From contig NZ_DLHQ01000030.1 in NCBI RefSeq assembly GCF_002483305.1, positions 1 to 26,220 of the forward strand: 26,220 nt of DNA, in the 5' to 3' direction. The position numbers were made by a program, and so were the translations under genes. This DNA comes from Brevundimonas sp. UBA7664 (lineage in GTDB: Bacteria > Pseudomonadota > Alphaproteobacteria > Caulobacterales > Caulobacteraceae). Numbering within the stretch: the stretch's first letter is position 1; each line of letters starts with the position of its first letter. This document shows positions 1 through 9,509 of the stretch, one piece after another. Below the pieces are notes generated by a model. It saw nothing but the letters and a program-made list of their open reading frames with translations, made no database searches and was not told the origin of the DNA.

Positions 1-2
1 CC

Positions 3-578
3 CGGCTCCGGCGATCTGGGCCCCCCGGCGAGGCCGGCGCCCTGCGCGACTGGCGCGGCATCGTCACCGCCCCCGATCGCGACCGCTACAGCCGCCGCGA
101 TGCCGCCTGGTCCCTGGCCCTGCAGCAGGCGCGCCGCCAGCCCGGCTCCGGCGATCTGGGTCCCCTCGGCGAGCTGATTGAACCCGACGCCGCCCGGTCC
201 CCCGTCGCGCCCCCGCCCGGCGACTATCGCTGCCGCACCGTCAAACTCGGCTCCCAGGGCGGCGAGGAGGGTCTCGGCTACGTCGTCTACGGCTGGTTCG
301 CCTGCCGGATCGAAGCGACCGCCAACGGCCTCAAATTCTCCAAACTGACCGGCAGCCAGCGACCCGGCGGCCTGCTGTTCCCTGAGAACGACCGCCAGAT
401 GGTGATGCTGGGCTCCATGTCCCTCGCCTCGGAGCCGCCCGCCAACTCCTACGGCCAGCGCCCCGACCGCGACCTCGTCGCCGTGCTCGAACGGATCGGC
501 GACCGCCGCTGGCGTCTGGTCATCCCCTGGCCCCAGAATGAGTCCAACCTCGACCTGATCGAGTTGGTCCCGGCCTGA
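3..578 (+). CDS. DUF4893-like secreted protein, 5' end missing
   Basis: This open frame runs in from the window edge and ends at TGA 576-578 (191 codons visible), so the start and any signal peptide are not seen. From residue ~16 it reads DWRGIVTAPDRDRYSRRDAAW, followed by a block with GDYRCRTVKLGS, a GWFACRIE strand, KLTGSQRPGGLLFP, VLERIGDRRWRLVIPWP and a final LIELV. The same landmarks in the same order occur in the next gene, so the two are tandem paralogues. Two cysteines (in YRCR and FACR) are shared and could form a disulfide. I recall this pattern from DUF4893, a family without known biochemical function; this is from memory, not a search. The first ~11 residues fit the family poorly, and bases 1-20 repeat bases 141-160 in another frame, so the extreme 5' end may be unreliable. 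Confidence 0.7.
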   Translation, partial: RLRRSGPPGEAGALRDWRGIVTAPDRDRYSRRDAAWSLALQQARRQPGSGDLGPLGELIEPDAARSPVAPPPGDYRCRTVKLGSQGGEEGLGYVVYGWFACRIEATANGLKFSKLTGSQRPGGLLFPENDRQMVMLGSMSLASEPPANSYGQRPDRDLVAVLERIGDRRWRLVIPWPQNESNLDLIELVPA

Positions 579-667
579 CGGACGGTTCGCCGACGTCGCC
601 GGGCGCCGGTCCGTTGAACCACCGCCGACCCGGACCGTTTGCTTCGTTCAACCGAAGGACAGCCCGG

Positions 668-1393
668 ATGCGCCACCTCGCCGTCATCGTCTCGCTCGCC
701 GCCCTGCTCGCCGCCTGCGGCGACGCCTCCGCGCCCGGCGCCGATCCGGCGGTGCCCGTGAACGGCGCGCCGGCGGCCCCCGTCCCCCCGCCCGCCGCCG
801 ATCCCGCCACGCCCGCACCCACTGCGCCGCCCGCCGACGGCGAACAGGGCGGGACCGCCGACTGGCGCCAGGTCGTCTCCGCGACGGACGCGGCCAACCT
901 CGGCCGTCTCGACCAGGCCTGGCGTCTCGGCCGCGCCGAGGCCGAGGACAAGGGCTTCGCCGCCCAGGTCGAGGCCCTCGGCCCGCTGGTCGACCCCAAC
1001 GCCGGCCAGGCCGGCCGGCTTCAGCCTGCGCCGGGGACTTATCGCTGCCGCGCCATCAAACTGGGCAGCAACTCGCCCGGCGGCCTCGGCTATCTCGAAT
1101 ATCCGTTCTTCCGCTGCACTATCGAGCTGACGCCGGGCGGCGACCTGGTCCTGACCAAGACCACCGGCTCACAGCGCACGCGCGGCCTGCTTTATCCGGA
1201 CACGGATCGTCGCCTGATCTTCGTCGGCGCCCAGGCCTGGGGCATGGATGAGCCTGGCTATCCGGACTACGGGGACCAGCCCGCCCGCGACCAGGTCGGC
1301 GTGTTCGAACGCATCGGTCCGAACCGCTGGCGGCTCGTGCTTCCGTGGCCGAAGGTAGACTCCAAGCTGGAGATCCTCGAACTCGTCCGCTGA
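668..1393 (+). CDS. DUF4893-like lipoprotein
   Basis: A 241-residue predicted lipoprotein. The N terminus MRHLAVIVSLAALLAAC is a type II signal peptide with lipobox LAAC. A Pro/Ala-rich linker (residues ~20-60) would tether the domain to a membrane. The domain starts at DWRQVVSATD and carries the landmarks of its upstream neighbour: GTYRCRAIKLGS, YPFFRCTIE, KTTGSQRTRGLLYPD, VFERIGPNRWRLVLPWP and LEILELV. I chose ATG 668 because AAGGA (655-659) lies 8 bases upstream and the signal peptide starts exactly there; the in-frame upstream extension lacks these features. It follows the first copy by 89 bases and is probably co-transcribed. Resemblance to DUF4893 is from memory; the molecular function is unknown. 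The main difference from the first copy is the insertion YPDYGDQPARDQ near the C terminus. Confidence 0.8.
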   Translation: MRHLAVIVSLAALLAACGDASAPGADPAVPVNGAPAAPVPPPAADPATPAPTAPPADGEQGGTADWRQVVSATDAANLGRLDQAWRLGRAEAEDKGFAAQVEALGPLVDPNAGQAGRLQPAPGTYRCRAIKLGSNSPGGLGYLEYPFFRCTIELTPGGDLVLTKTTGSQRTRGLLYPDTDRRLIFVGAQAWGMDEPGYPDYGDQPARDQVGVFERIGPNRWRLVLPWPKVDSKLEILELVR

Positions 1394-1466
1394 CCGCCCT
1401 TGACCCCCGTGACGGGGGCGGCGAGTCTGGCGGCGCGGGGCGGCCCCGTGTCGTCAGGAGGGTTTC

Positions 1467-1871
1467 ATGCGCGGGTTCAGCCTCACCATCGGTTCGGTCA
1501 TTCTCATCGCCATCGTGGGTCTGATCGCGCTCGTCGGCATGCCGACCTACAACGTCTACGCCAAGCAGATGCAGGGCAAGGCCGCCTATGAGGAGGCAGT
1601 GCAGAACCGCCGCATCCGCGTGCTGGAAGCCCAGGCCGCCCTCGATTCCGCCCAGCTGACCGCCCAGGCCGAGGTCGCCCGCGCCCGCGGCACCAACGAG
1701 GCCAACCGCATCATGGCCGAGAGCCTCGGCGGCCCCGAGAACTATCTGCGCTGGTCCTACATCCACATGCTGGAGGAGACCGCCGGCAAGCCGGGCCGCG
1801 AGGTCATCTACATCCCGACCGAAGCCGCCATGCCGATCCTCGAGGCCAGCCGGTCGCGCCCGGCGCAGTAG
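1467..1871 (+). CDS. Small membrane protein resembling a prohibitin/SPFH C-terminal tail
   Basis: A 134-residue protein with a perfect ribosome site (AGGAGG at 1457-1462). Residues ~6-27 form one strongly hydrophobic membrane segment. Residues ~35-85 are an Ala/Glu/Gln/Arg-rich helix, probably a coiled coil, with AEVARARGTNEANRIMAESL. The end has YLRWSYIHMLEE and VIYIPTEAAMPILEA. The helix plus the IYIPTEA...PILEA ending is what I associate with the C-terminal part of HflC/prohibitin-type SPFH proteins, but the SPFH (band 7) domain that normally sits between membrane anchor and coiled coil is absent. It may assemble with a full-length SPFH protein or act as a small membrane scaffold; this is inference. 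It lies 73 bases after the lipoprotein gene on the same strand and converges with the next gene. Confidence 0.8.
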   Translation: MRGFSLTIGSVILIAIVGLIALVGMPTYNVYAKQMQGKAAYEEAVQNRRIRVLEAQAALDSAQLTAQAEVARARGTNEANRIMAESLGGPENYLRWSYIHMLEETAGKPGREVIYIPTEAAMPILEASRSRPAQ

Positions 1872-1908
1872 GCAACCAAGCCAGACGGCTGCCGGCCAAC
1901 CCGGACGA

Positions 1909-2526
1909 TCAGCCTCCGAACCGGGCCCAGGTCCTCGGGAAGTTCGCTGCCAGCCAGGCCGGGTCTTCCTGAAAGGGCTCGCCCGTCGGGTCCTTTCCGT
2001 CAGTCATCAGGTCCAGATAGAGCGGAATCTCGTCGGGGGAGGATCCGGTCTTCTCACCCCAGACATCCCACGACACCGCGGCGAACGCCTCGTAGTCCAG
2101 ATGGCCCTCGGTGCCGTCGGCGAGAAGGTCGGCGAGGTCATCGGGGTGAGCCAGGATCCGCTCGAACAGGGTCCGGCCCTTCGACAGCAGCCATCGCCGG
2201 AAATACTCGAAGCCATCGTCCGACATACCCCCTTCGATGATGTAGCCGACGGCCCACAGGTCCCATCGATACGCCCGCGCGAGGTGCCGTTGCATGGTGT
2301 TGGTGAAAGCCACAACCTCGTCGGCCGTCAGGGCTTCCAACGCCTGTCGCAGGGCCTCCGTCTGCACACGCGTGTCCGCTTGGTGGAGGGCGGTCCGGTC
2401 CACGATGGCCCAGAACTGGTCGTCATTCATGAACGGCTCTCCGTCACGTACACCGGCGGCGTTCGCGCCGGTTGCGGCCGTTGTCATCATCACGGCCGCG
2501 CCGACGATGAGGTCCCGCCGCCTCAC
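1909..2526 (-). CDS. DUF4240-like protein with Tat-type N terminus
   Basis: A 205-residue protein if it starts at GTG 2526. Its start overlaps the stop of the upstream TPR gene as GTGA, the usual sign of translational coupling, and the N terminus VRRRDLIVGAAVMM followed by an Ala-rich stretch ending GANAAG looks like a twin-arginine signal peptide. The body (MNDDQFWAIVDRT, then LEALTADEVVAFTNTMQRH, RWDLWAVGYIIEGGMSDDGFEYFRRWLLSKG, YEAFAAVSWDVW) resembles DUF4240, a family with no established function. An internal ATG at 2430 would give a 173-residue cytoplasmic form beginning exactly at the domain, and I cannot exclude it. The longer frame reading back to 2700 is shadow coding over the TPR gene. 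It is the last gene of a minus-strand trio with the TPR protein and serine hydrolase. Confidence 0.75.
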   Translation of the reverse strand: MRRRDLIVGAAVMMTTAATGANAAGVRDGEPFMNDDQFWAIVDRTALHQADTRVQTEALRQALEALTADEVVAFTNTMQRHLARAYRWDLWAVGYIIEGGMSDDGFEYFRRWLLSKGRTLFERILAHPDDLADLLADGTEGHLDYEAFAAVSWDVWGEKTGSSPDEIPLYLDLMTDGKDPTGEPFQEDPAWLAANFPRTWARFGG

Positions 2527-3383
2527 CCCTTCGCCGTACAGGTCAGCGCCTCGCGGTACAGGGCGGCGCCGGGCTCCAGACGTCGCGCCTCGGCCAGCTG
2601 CCGGTCGGCCTGGGCGCACTGGCCCAGCGCCGCCAGCACCGTCGCATACGAATGCCGTATGGGCGCGATCTCCGGCGCCAGCGCCACGGCCCGCTCGCAC
2701 CAGGGCAGGGCCTGCTCCGCCCGCCCGGCCTGGGTCAGGACGTAGCAGTGGTTGTTCAACGAGCCTGCGTCGTCGGGCTGCAGATCGACCGCGCGTTTGC
2801 TGTCCACCAGCGCGGCGTCGTACTCGCCGATCTGCTCCAGGGTGGCGGCCCGGTTGCTCAGGGACGCCCAGTCTTCCGCGGGCAGGGCGATGAACATGGC
2901 GCGGGCCGATGCGAAGGTCGCGGCGTCGCCATCCTTCAGGATCGGCAGGATGCGGATCAGGACCTCGAACCGAAGATCGTCGTTGATCGGCCGGCGATCC
3001 CGGGGATCGCCCGCGACCGAGGGGTCGTCGACCAGCATCAGCCAGGCGCGATTGGCGTCCGCCAGGGCCTCCGCCGCCCGGCCGGCGCGCTGGTAGCTGT
3101 CGCCGCGGAAGGTGTGCAGGATCACGTCCGAGAACACCTCCTGGCCCGGCGTCTCCGCCTTGTCATAGAAGCGCAGCGCCCCGGCGTAGTCGCCCTCCAG
3201 ATAGGCCTGGGTGCCGAGATTGATCATGGCGAGGGAATAGGGGGGCGTGCCCTGGCCGGCGGCGTCGGCGCAGGCCTGCCAGTCGATGCTCTCGAACGCG
3301 CCCCGGCACGCCGGCGGCGCGGGAACCTCCTGCGCCTGCGCAGCGCCGGCGGCCAGCGCCACGGCGAAGGCGAGTTCGATCAT
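2523..3383 (-). CDS. Secreted tetratricopeptide-repeat protein
   Basis: A 286-residue protein starting MIELAFAVALAAGAAQAQ, a short signal peptide with cleavage likely after AQA. The rest consists of helical TPR-type repeats: NLGTQAYLEGDYAGALRFYD near residue 55, GDSYQRAGRAAEALADANRAW near 95, SNRAATLEQIGEYDAALVDS near 170, then NNHCYVLTQAGRAEQALPWC and ATVLAALGQCAQADRQLAEA. Such repeats usually bind proteins; the partner is unknown. Its ATG lies 4 bases after the stop of the serine hydrolase gene and its stop overlaps the start of the DUF4240-like gene, so the three are almost certainly one transcript. No catalytic motif is visible, so a scaffold or accessory role in the periplasm is the best guess. 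Confidence 0.85.
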   Translation of the reverse strand: MIELAFAVALAAGAAQAQEVPAPPACRGAFESIDWQACADAAGQGTPPYSLAMINLGTQAYLEGDYAGALRFYDKAETPGQEVFSDVILHTFRGDSYQRAGRAAEALADANRAWLMLVDDPSVAGDPRDRRPINDDLRFEVLIRILPILKDGDAATFASARAMFIALPAEDWASLSNRAATLEQIGEYDAALVDSKRAVDLQPDDAGSLNNHCYVLTQAGRAEQALPWCERAVALAPEIAPIRHSYATVLAALGQCAQADRQLAEARRLEPGAALYREALTCTAKG

Positions 3384-3387
3384 CGCC

Positions 3388-5037
3388 TCAAACCTTCGTC
3401 AGGCGCAGGTCGTGATAGTCGTACGAAAAGTCCGCATCCGGACTGACGGCCTTCATCGTCGCCGAAACCGGCCGGCTGTTCTCCAGGGTGAAGGTGATGA
3501 AGACGTCCTCTTCCCGCTTGTCGTGGAAGCGGGTGCGGAAGGTGTCGCCGTCATAGGGCTCGAGCGCGCCACTGAGCGCCGGTGTCCTGGAGAAGCGAAG
3601 GTCGAGCGTCGGCCGTCCTACGGGCCGACGCGCATGACTCGTGACGACGACCATCTCCTCGATGACGATATCCCCGTACCAGGGGTCCCGCCACGTCCCG
3701 GCATAGGCCGCCAAGGGCAAGGACGGTCGCGCCCCCGCGGACTGTTTGGCGTCGATCGCCGCCGCCGCCTCGACCGACCGCGCATTCCCCTCGGCCTGCA
3801 GCCGCTGGCCATCGGCGATCCAGTCGAAATCCGTCTTGCCCATGACGATGTCGGTGATGCCGCTGCGCAGCGCCCGCGTCAGCATCCCCTCCTCGGCATT
3901 GGTGAAATACGAGAAGCCCGCGTTCCGCCCCGGGATCAGCACCGTGCCCGAGACATAGCCCGGCGCCCCGCCGCCATGGGTGATCATCCGCTCGCCGCGA
4001 TAGTCCTGCACCTGCCAGCCGGTGGCGTAGGTCGAGGCGATGGCCCGCCCCGGCAGGGTCGCCGTCGGCCCGGCCGAGCTGCCGATGATGATGTTGGGCC
4101 GCCACATCTCGTTGGCCCGCGCCTCGGAATAGAGCCGCGTCCCGTCCGGCAGGGCGCCGCGCGCCAGCTGCACCGCGATCCATTTGGCCCAGTCCACCGG
4201 GGTGGTGACGAAGCCGCCCGCCGCCCCCGCCGAGGACCAGTTCCACACCTCCTGGATCGACCGGCCGATGGTCTGCATCTCGCCCTGATAGCGCAGCGGC
4301 GGCCCCAGCCGGCCGTGCGGCAGGGCCGACTTCGCCGGATCGGCGGCGGTCATCAGCGGCAGGGTTTCGCTCATGCCCAGCCGGTCGAGGATCCGGGTCT
4401 GTATGAAATCCTCCCATGCCATCCCCGACGCGGCCGCGATCACCTCGCCGGCCACCACGAACATCAGATTGCAGTAGTGGTACGTCGTCCGGAACGTATC
4501 CTCGATCGGCACATGCGGCACCGCCGCCATGATCTCCGCCCGCGTCCGGTCGCTGTTCGGCCAGAACAGCAGGTCGCCGGCCCCGAGGCCGAAGCCGATC
4601 CGGTGGCTGACCAGATCGCGCACCGTCACCATGTCGTTCAGCTCGGGCTTGGACAGGGCGAAGTCGGGCAGATAGGTCCGCACCGGCTCGTCCCACTTCA
4701 CCTTGCCCTCGTCGATCAGGATGGCCAGGGCGGCGCAGGTCACGGCCTTGGTGTTCGAGGCGATGGCGAACAGCGTGTGCTCATCCACCGCCGCTCCGCC
4801 GATCGCCCGCACGCCATAGCCCCGCGTCAGCACCGCCTGCCCGTCCTTGACCAGGGCCACCGACACCGCCGGCTGATCCGGGAAGCCGGCCATGGTCTGT
4901 TTCACGAAGGCGTCGACCTGCTCCGCCAGCGTAGCGCTGTCATTGGCCGCGGCCTGGGCCCAGCCGGTGGAGGGCAGGGCGGCCGCGCCGGCCACGGACG
5001 AAACCAGCGCCGCGCGGCGCGTAAGACGGATGGACAT
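3388..5037 (-). CDS. Beta-lactamase-family serine hydrolase, Tat-type signal
   Basis: A 549-residue class-C-beta-lactamase-like serine hydrolase (the Pfam Beta-lactamase/EstB/DD-peptidase superfamily). The N terminus MSIRLTRRAALVSSVAGAAAL with a downstream WAQ is a twin-arginine-like signal peptide. Catalytic landmarks are the SxxK motif S94-N-T-K97 in FAIASNTKAVT, the YxN motif Y188-C-N190 and the third motif H354-G-G in ITHGGGAPGY. After about residue 430 a separate beta-rich region (YAGTWRDPWYGDIVIEE ...) resembles the C-terminal DUF3471-type domain found on such hydrolases. The substrate (peptide, ester or lactone) cannot be told from sequence; there is no specific evidence that it confers beta-lactam resistance. 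It is the first gene of a three-gene minus-strand operon. ATG 5037 gives a complete signal peptide. Confidence 0.9.
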   Translation of the reverse strand: MSIRLTRRAALVSSVAGAAALPSTGWAQAAANDSATLAEQVDAFVKQTMAGFPDQPAVSVALVKDGQAVLTRGYGVRAIGGAAVDEHTLFAIASNTKAVTCAALAILIDEGKVKWDEPVRTYLPDFALSKPELNDMVTVRDLVSHRIGFGLGAGDLLFWPNSDRTRAEIMAAVPHVPIEDTFRTTYHYCNLMFVVAGEVIAAASGMAWEDFIQTRILDRLGMSETLPLMTAADPAKSALPHGRLGPPLRYQGEMQTIGRSIQEVWNWSSAGAAGGFVTTPVDWAKWIAVQLARGALPDGTRLYSEARANEMWRPNIIIGSSAGPTATLPGRAIASTYATGWQVQDYRGERMITHGGGAPGYVSGTVLIPGRNAGFSYFTNAEEGMLTRALRSGITDIVMGKTDFDWIADGQRLQAEGNARSVEAAAAIDAKQSAGARPSLPLAAYAGTWRDPWYGDIVIEEMVVVTSHARRPVGRPTLDLRFSRTPALSGALEPYDGDTFRTRFHDKREEDVFITFTLENSRPVSATMKAVSPDADFSYDYHDLRLTKV

Positions 5038-5065
5038 GAGGCGGCTCCCGACGGACTGGAGGCGG

Positions 5066-5095
5066 ACGCTAGCCCGCCCGCGCGGACCCTGTCCA
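5066..5095 (-). promoter_or_regulatory. Candidate promoter for the serine hydrolase operon
   Basis: Read on the minus strand, TGGACA (5095-5090) and TAGCGT (5071-5066) are 18 bases apart, and the second is preceded by GC, matching the GCTA core of Caulobacter housekeeping promoters. Transcription would start about 20 bases before ATG 5037. The similarity is only partial. Confidence 0.3.
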
Positions 5096-5115
5096 TCGCC
5101 GCCTCAACCCCCGCT

Positions 5116-5763
5116 CTAGCCCCGTGTCTCCCACGCCATCCACAGGGCCACGACGGCGATGCCGCCGGCCATCCCCGCGCGCAGCACCGGCCCCTGCACC
5201 CGCTTCAGCACCAGGCCGCTCGCGCCCGCCCCGCCCAGCACGATGATCGAATGCACCGCCACCGCCACGACCAGATGCAGCCCGCCCAGCGTCAGCGCCT
5301 GGGTCAGCGGCGATCCGTGATCGGGCCGCATGAAGGTCGGCAGCAGGGCGACATAGAAGACCGCCGCCTTGGGATTCAGCAGATTGCCGGTCATGCCGCG
5401 CAGGAACAGGCCGCGCATCGTCCGCACCTCGGCGCCGTCGCCGGCGGCCGGATCGCCCTCGCCGCGCCACGCCTCCCACGCCAGCCACAGCAGGAACAAC
5501 ACCCCGGCCCAGCGGATCCCCTGATACAGCGGCGGCCAGATCAGCAGGACCTGGGTCAGGCCGAAGGCGGCGGCCAGCATCCACGCCGCCAGCCCCACCG
5601 TCACCCCCGCCACCGCCGCAAACCCCGCCGGCCGCCCGCGCGCCAGCGAGACCAGCGCCAGCCAGCCCATGTTCGGGCCCGGCGTCAGCTCGATCAGCAC
5701 CACGGCCACGAGGAAGGGAAGGATGACGCCGGGGTCGACCGGCCAGGCGGAATGGGGGATCAA
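5116..5763 (-). CDS. LysE/RhtB-family amino-acid exporter
   Basis: A 215-residue integral membrane protein of the LysE/RhtB translocator family, which exports amino acids or related metabolites from the cytoplasm. The family signature is near the N terminus: LTPGPNMGWLALVSLARGR with PGPN at residues 28-31, then GFAAVAGVTVGL. A second family feature, GMTGNLLNPKAAVFYVALLP, lies mid-protein. About six hydrophobic segments are visible. There is no ATG or GTG near the expected N terminus; I chose TTG 5763 because GAGGAGA lies about 6 bases upstream and the length suits the family (about 205-215). The open frame continues far upstream antisense to clpB, but that part is not coding. It is divergent from clpB and sits 78 bases ahead of the serine hydrolase gene. 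Substrate unknown. Confidence 0.85.
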   Translation of the reverse strand: MIPHSAWPVDPGVILPFLVAVVLIELTPGPNMGWLALVSLARGRPAGFAAVAGVTVGLAAWMLAAAFGLTQVLLIWPPLYQGIRWAGVLFLLWLAWEAWRGEGDPAAGDGAEVRTMRGLFLRGMTGNLLNPKAAVFYVALLPTFMRPDHGSPLTQALTLGGLHLVVAVAVHSIIVLGGAGASGLVLKRVQGPVLRAGMAGGIAVVALWMAWETRG

Positions 5764-5815
5764 AGACGTCTCCTCGGCGCTCTCACCGTAGCGCGACCGG
5801 TCCGGTCCGCCACCC

Positions 5816-5844
5816 CTTGTAGCCCCCGTTCGCCACACCCACGT
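5816..5844 (+). promoter_or_regulatory. Candidate sigma-32 heat-shock promoter of clpB
   Basis: CTTGTAG at 5816-5822, a 14-base spacer and ACCCACGT at 5837-5844 resemble the sigma-32 pattern CTTGAAA-N11-15-CCCCATNT (five of the seven specified -10 positions match). It lies about 70 bases before the clpB start in the gap shared with the divergent LysE gene. clpB is a classical sigma-32 target, which raises plausibility, but only the sequence similarity is seen here. Confidence 0.4.
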
Positions 5845-5913
5845 TTGCGACATATCAAGGCGTCGCTTCCAGAAAGGGCGCCTGTGGCTCCATCCGCCTG
5901 ACAGGGGACTGCC

Positions 5914-8517
<2,604 letters not shown>

Positions 8518-8527
8518 GTCCCTTGTC

Positions 8528-8556
8528 ATCCCGGGCCGCGAAAGCGGACCCGGGAT
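8528..8556. repeat. Inverted repeat after clpB
   Basis: ATCCCGGG-CCGC, loop GAAA, then GCGG-A-CCCGGGAT forms a GC-rich stem of 12 pairs with one bulged base. It starts 10 bases after the clpB stop. There is no T-run, so it is not a classic intrinsic terminator; it could stabilise the 3' end of the mRNA or be one of the CCCGGG-type intergenic repeats common in these genomes. Confidence 0.6.
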
Positions 8557-8612
8557 CGGGAAGACGTGCGTTGGAGGAGCCCTTACCATCGCGTCCTCAA
8601 AGTCCTGTCTAG

Positions 8613-8630
8613 CTCAACTTTTGCGTTGAG
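8613..8630. promoter_or_regulatory. Small palindrome, possible operator
   Basis: CTCAAC-TTTTGC-GTTGAG is a perfect 6-bp inverted repeat in a relatively AT-rich patch. It overlaps a weak promoter-like pair (TTGCGT 8621-8626, TAAGGT 8643-8648) about 40 bases upstream of the microprotein candidate. It may be a protein-binding site or chance. Confidence 0.3.
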
Positions 8631-8670
8631 ATGAGATTCCCCTAAGGTTTGACCTCTGTGGAGGGAAACC

Positions 8671-8760
8671 ATGAGTCTCGACGGCATAACGATCGGCGTG
8701 CTCGGCCTAATCATTGCCGGACTAGGCGTGGCAGCCACGCTACCTTGCGCTCAAGGGTGA
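8671..8760 (+). CDS. Candidate 29-residue membrane microprotein (or gene remnant)
   Basis: ATG 8671 is preceded by GGAGGG at a good distance, and the frame encodes MSLDGITIGVLGLIIAGLGV and nine more residues before TGA. Residues ~6-24 are a clean hydrophobic segment, so the product would be a single-pass membrane peptide. The stop falls at the first bases of the dispersed repeat that begins at 8755, so this may be the 5' remnant of a longer membrane protein gene cut by the repeat rather than a complete microprotein. Ribosome site, hydrophobicity and local base composition support translation; no family is recognised. Confidence 0.4.
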   Translation: MSLDGITIGVLGLIIAGLGVAATLPCAQG

Positions 8761-8848
8761 GGGTCGACGGTCCGGGGGCGGCTTCGCCGCTTCCACCACC
8801 CGACCCACATCCGGCCCTTCGGGCCACCTTCTCCCAGCGGGAGAAGGG
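8755..8848. repeat. Dispersed intergenic repeat, copy 1
   Basis: This ~93-bp element is nearly the same as 9510-9601, with only a handful of differences. It contains GGGTCGACGGTCCGGGGGCG, a GGCGGCTTCGCCGC hairpin, GGCCCTTCGGGCC and the final hairpin CCTTCTCCC-AG-CGGGAGAAGG. The final hairpin lies 5 bases after the stop of the minus-strand gene at 8854. It may act as a 3' stem-loop for that gene, and for clpB from the other side. Confidence 0.8.
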
Positions 8849-8853
8849 CCCCG

Positions 8854-9384
8854 CTAATCCTTGCTCTCGAAATGGGTGAGCAGTCGCTCCAGAACCGCGA
8901 TCGCGGCGGCCTGGCGGGCCTTGTGGTCATCGGACGCCGCCGCCTTGATCCGGGCGCGGCGCATCAGCTCCTGCGTCAGGGCCAGCCCCCGGAGATCCTT
9001 CCGGAAAGCCTTGCTGGAAGCCAGAGCCAGCCGCTCGACCTCGCCCTCCAGCCTGACGGCGTGCTCCATGAAGTCCTGAGTGTCATAGGCAGACCACGCC
9101 GCCGCCACCGAGCCGGCGCCCAGAATGGTGGGAGCCTCGCCATCATACGGGTCGAACAGCTCGGCGCGGTCCGGGAAGAGGGTGACCTCCACCTCTTGGC
9201 CGATCAGGGACGCGATGTCGGTTTCCTGAAAGCGGGCCGCGTCGAACTTCGCGACGAACACGCATTTCGCGTCCGGCGTGGTCGAAAAAACGAAGGGGTA
9301 GAAGCGCAGTTCGGCCTGCCCGGCCTGCATCGTTGCGCGGCCGAGGACGCCATAGAAGTCAGCATGTTCTGACGGCTCATCCAC
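8854..9384 (-). CDS. Hypothetical protein, 176 residues
   Basis: A soluble, acidic-to-neutral protein that I do not recognise. It has no signal peptide or membrane segment. The first half looks beta-rich (FYGVLGRATMQAGQAELRFYPFVFS, CVFVAKFDAARFQ, EVEVTLFPDRAELFD); the second half is helical, with AVRLEGEVERLALASSKAF and ELMRRARIKAAASDDHKARQ. Start GTG 9384 was chosen because AAAGG lies about 7 bases upstream and no in-frame ATG is better placed. It stands alone between repeats, convergent with clpB. The regular codon use, identical in character to its neighbours, supports a real gene. A chromosomal housekeeping or stress role cannot be inferred from context. Confidence 0.7.
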   Translation of the reverse strand: MDEPSEHADFYGVLGRATMQAGQAELRFYPFVFSTTPDAKCVFVAKFDAARFQETDIASLIGQEVEVTLFPDRAELFDPYDGEAPTILGAGSVAAAWSAYDTQDFMEHAVRLEGEVERLALASSKAFRKDLRGLALTQELMRRARIKAAASDDHKARQAAAIAVLERLLTHFESKD

Positions 9385-9509
9385 GGGGCCTTTATGGCAT
9401 CGTCCGGACCTCGGCGCACCGGGCTATGACGCGGGCCGCCTCAGCGCCCCCTCTCCCATGGGGAGAGGGCTTGAGCGCACGGCGGCGCAGCCGTCGTTCT
9501 GGCGCGAAA

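Noticed and set aside
3388..5037. Antibiotic-resistance beta-lactamase
   Set aside because: The SxxK, YxN and HxG motifs are shared by esterases, DD-peptidases and amidases. Length and the extra C-terminal domain fit the general serine-hydrolase group, not a dedicated resistance enzyme.
3247..5901. 884-codon plus-strand frame opposite the serine hydrolase and LysE genes
   Set aside because: Arg/Pro/His-rich composition, no ribosome site and no recognisable domain; the minus-strand genes have signal peptides and catalytic motifs.
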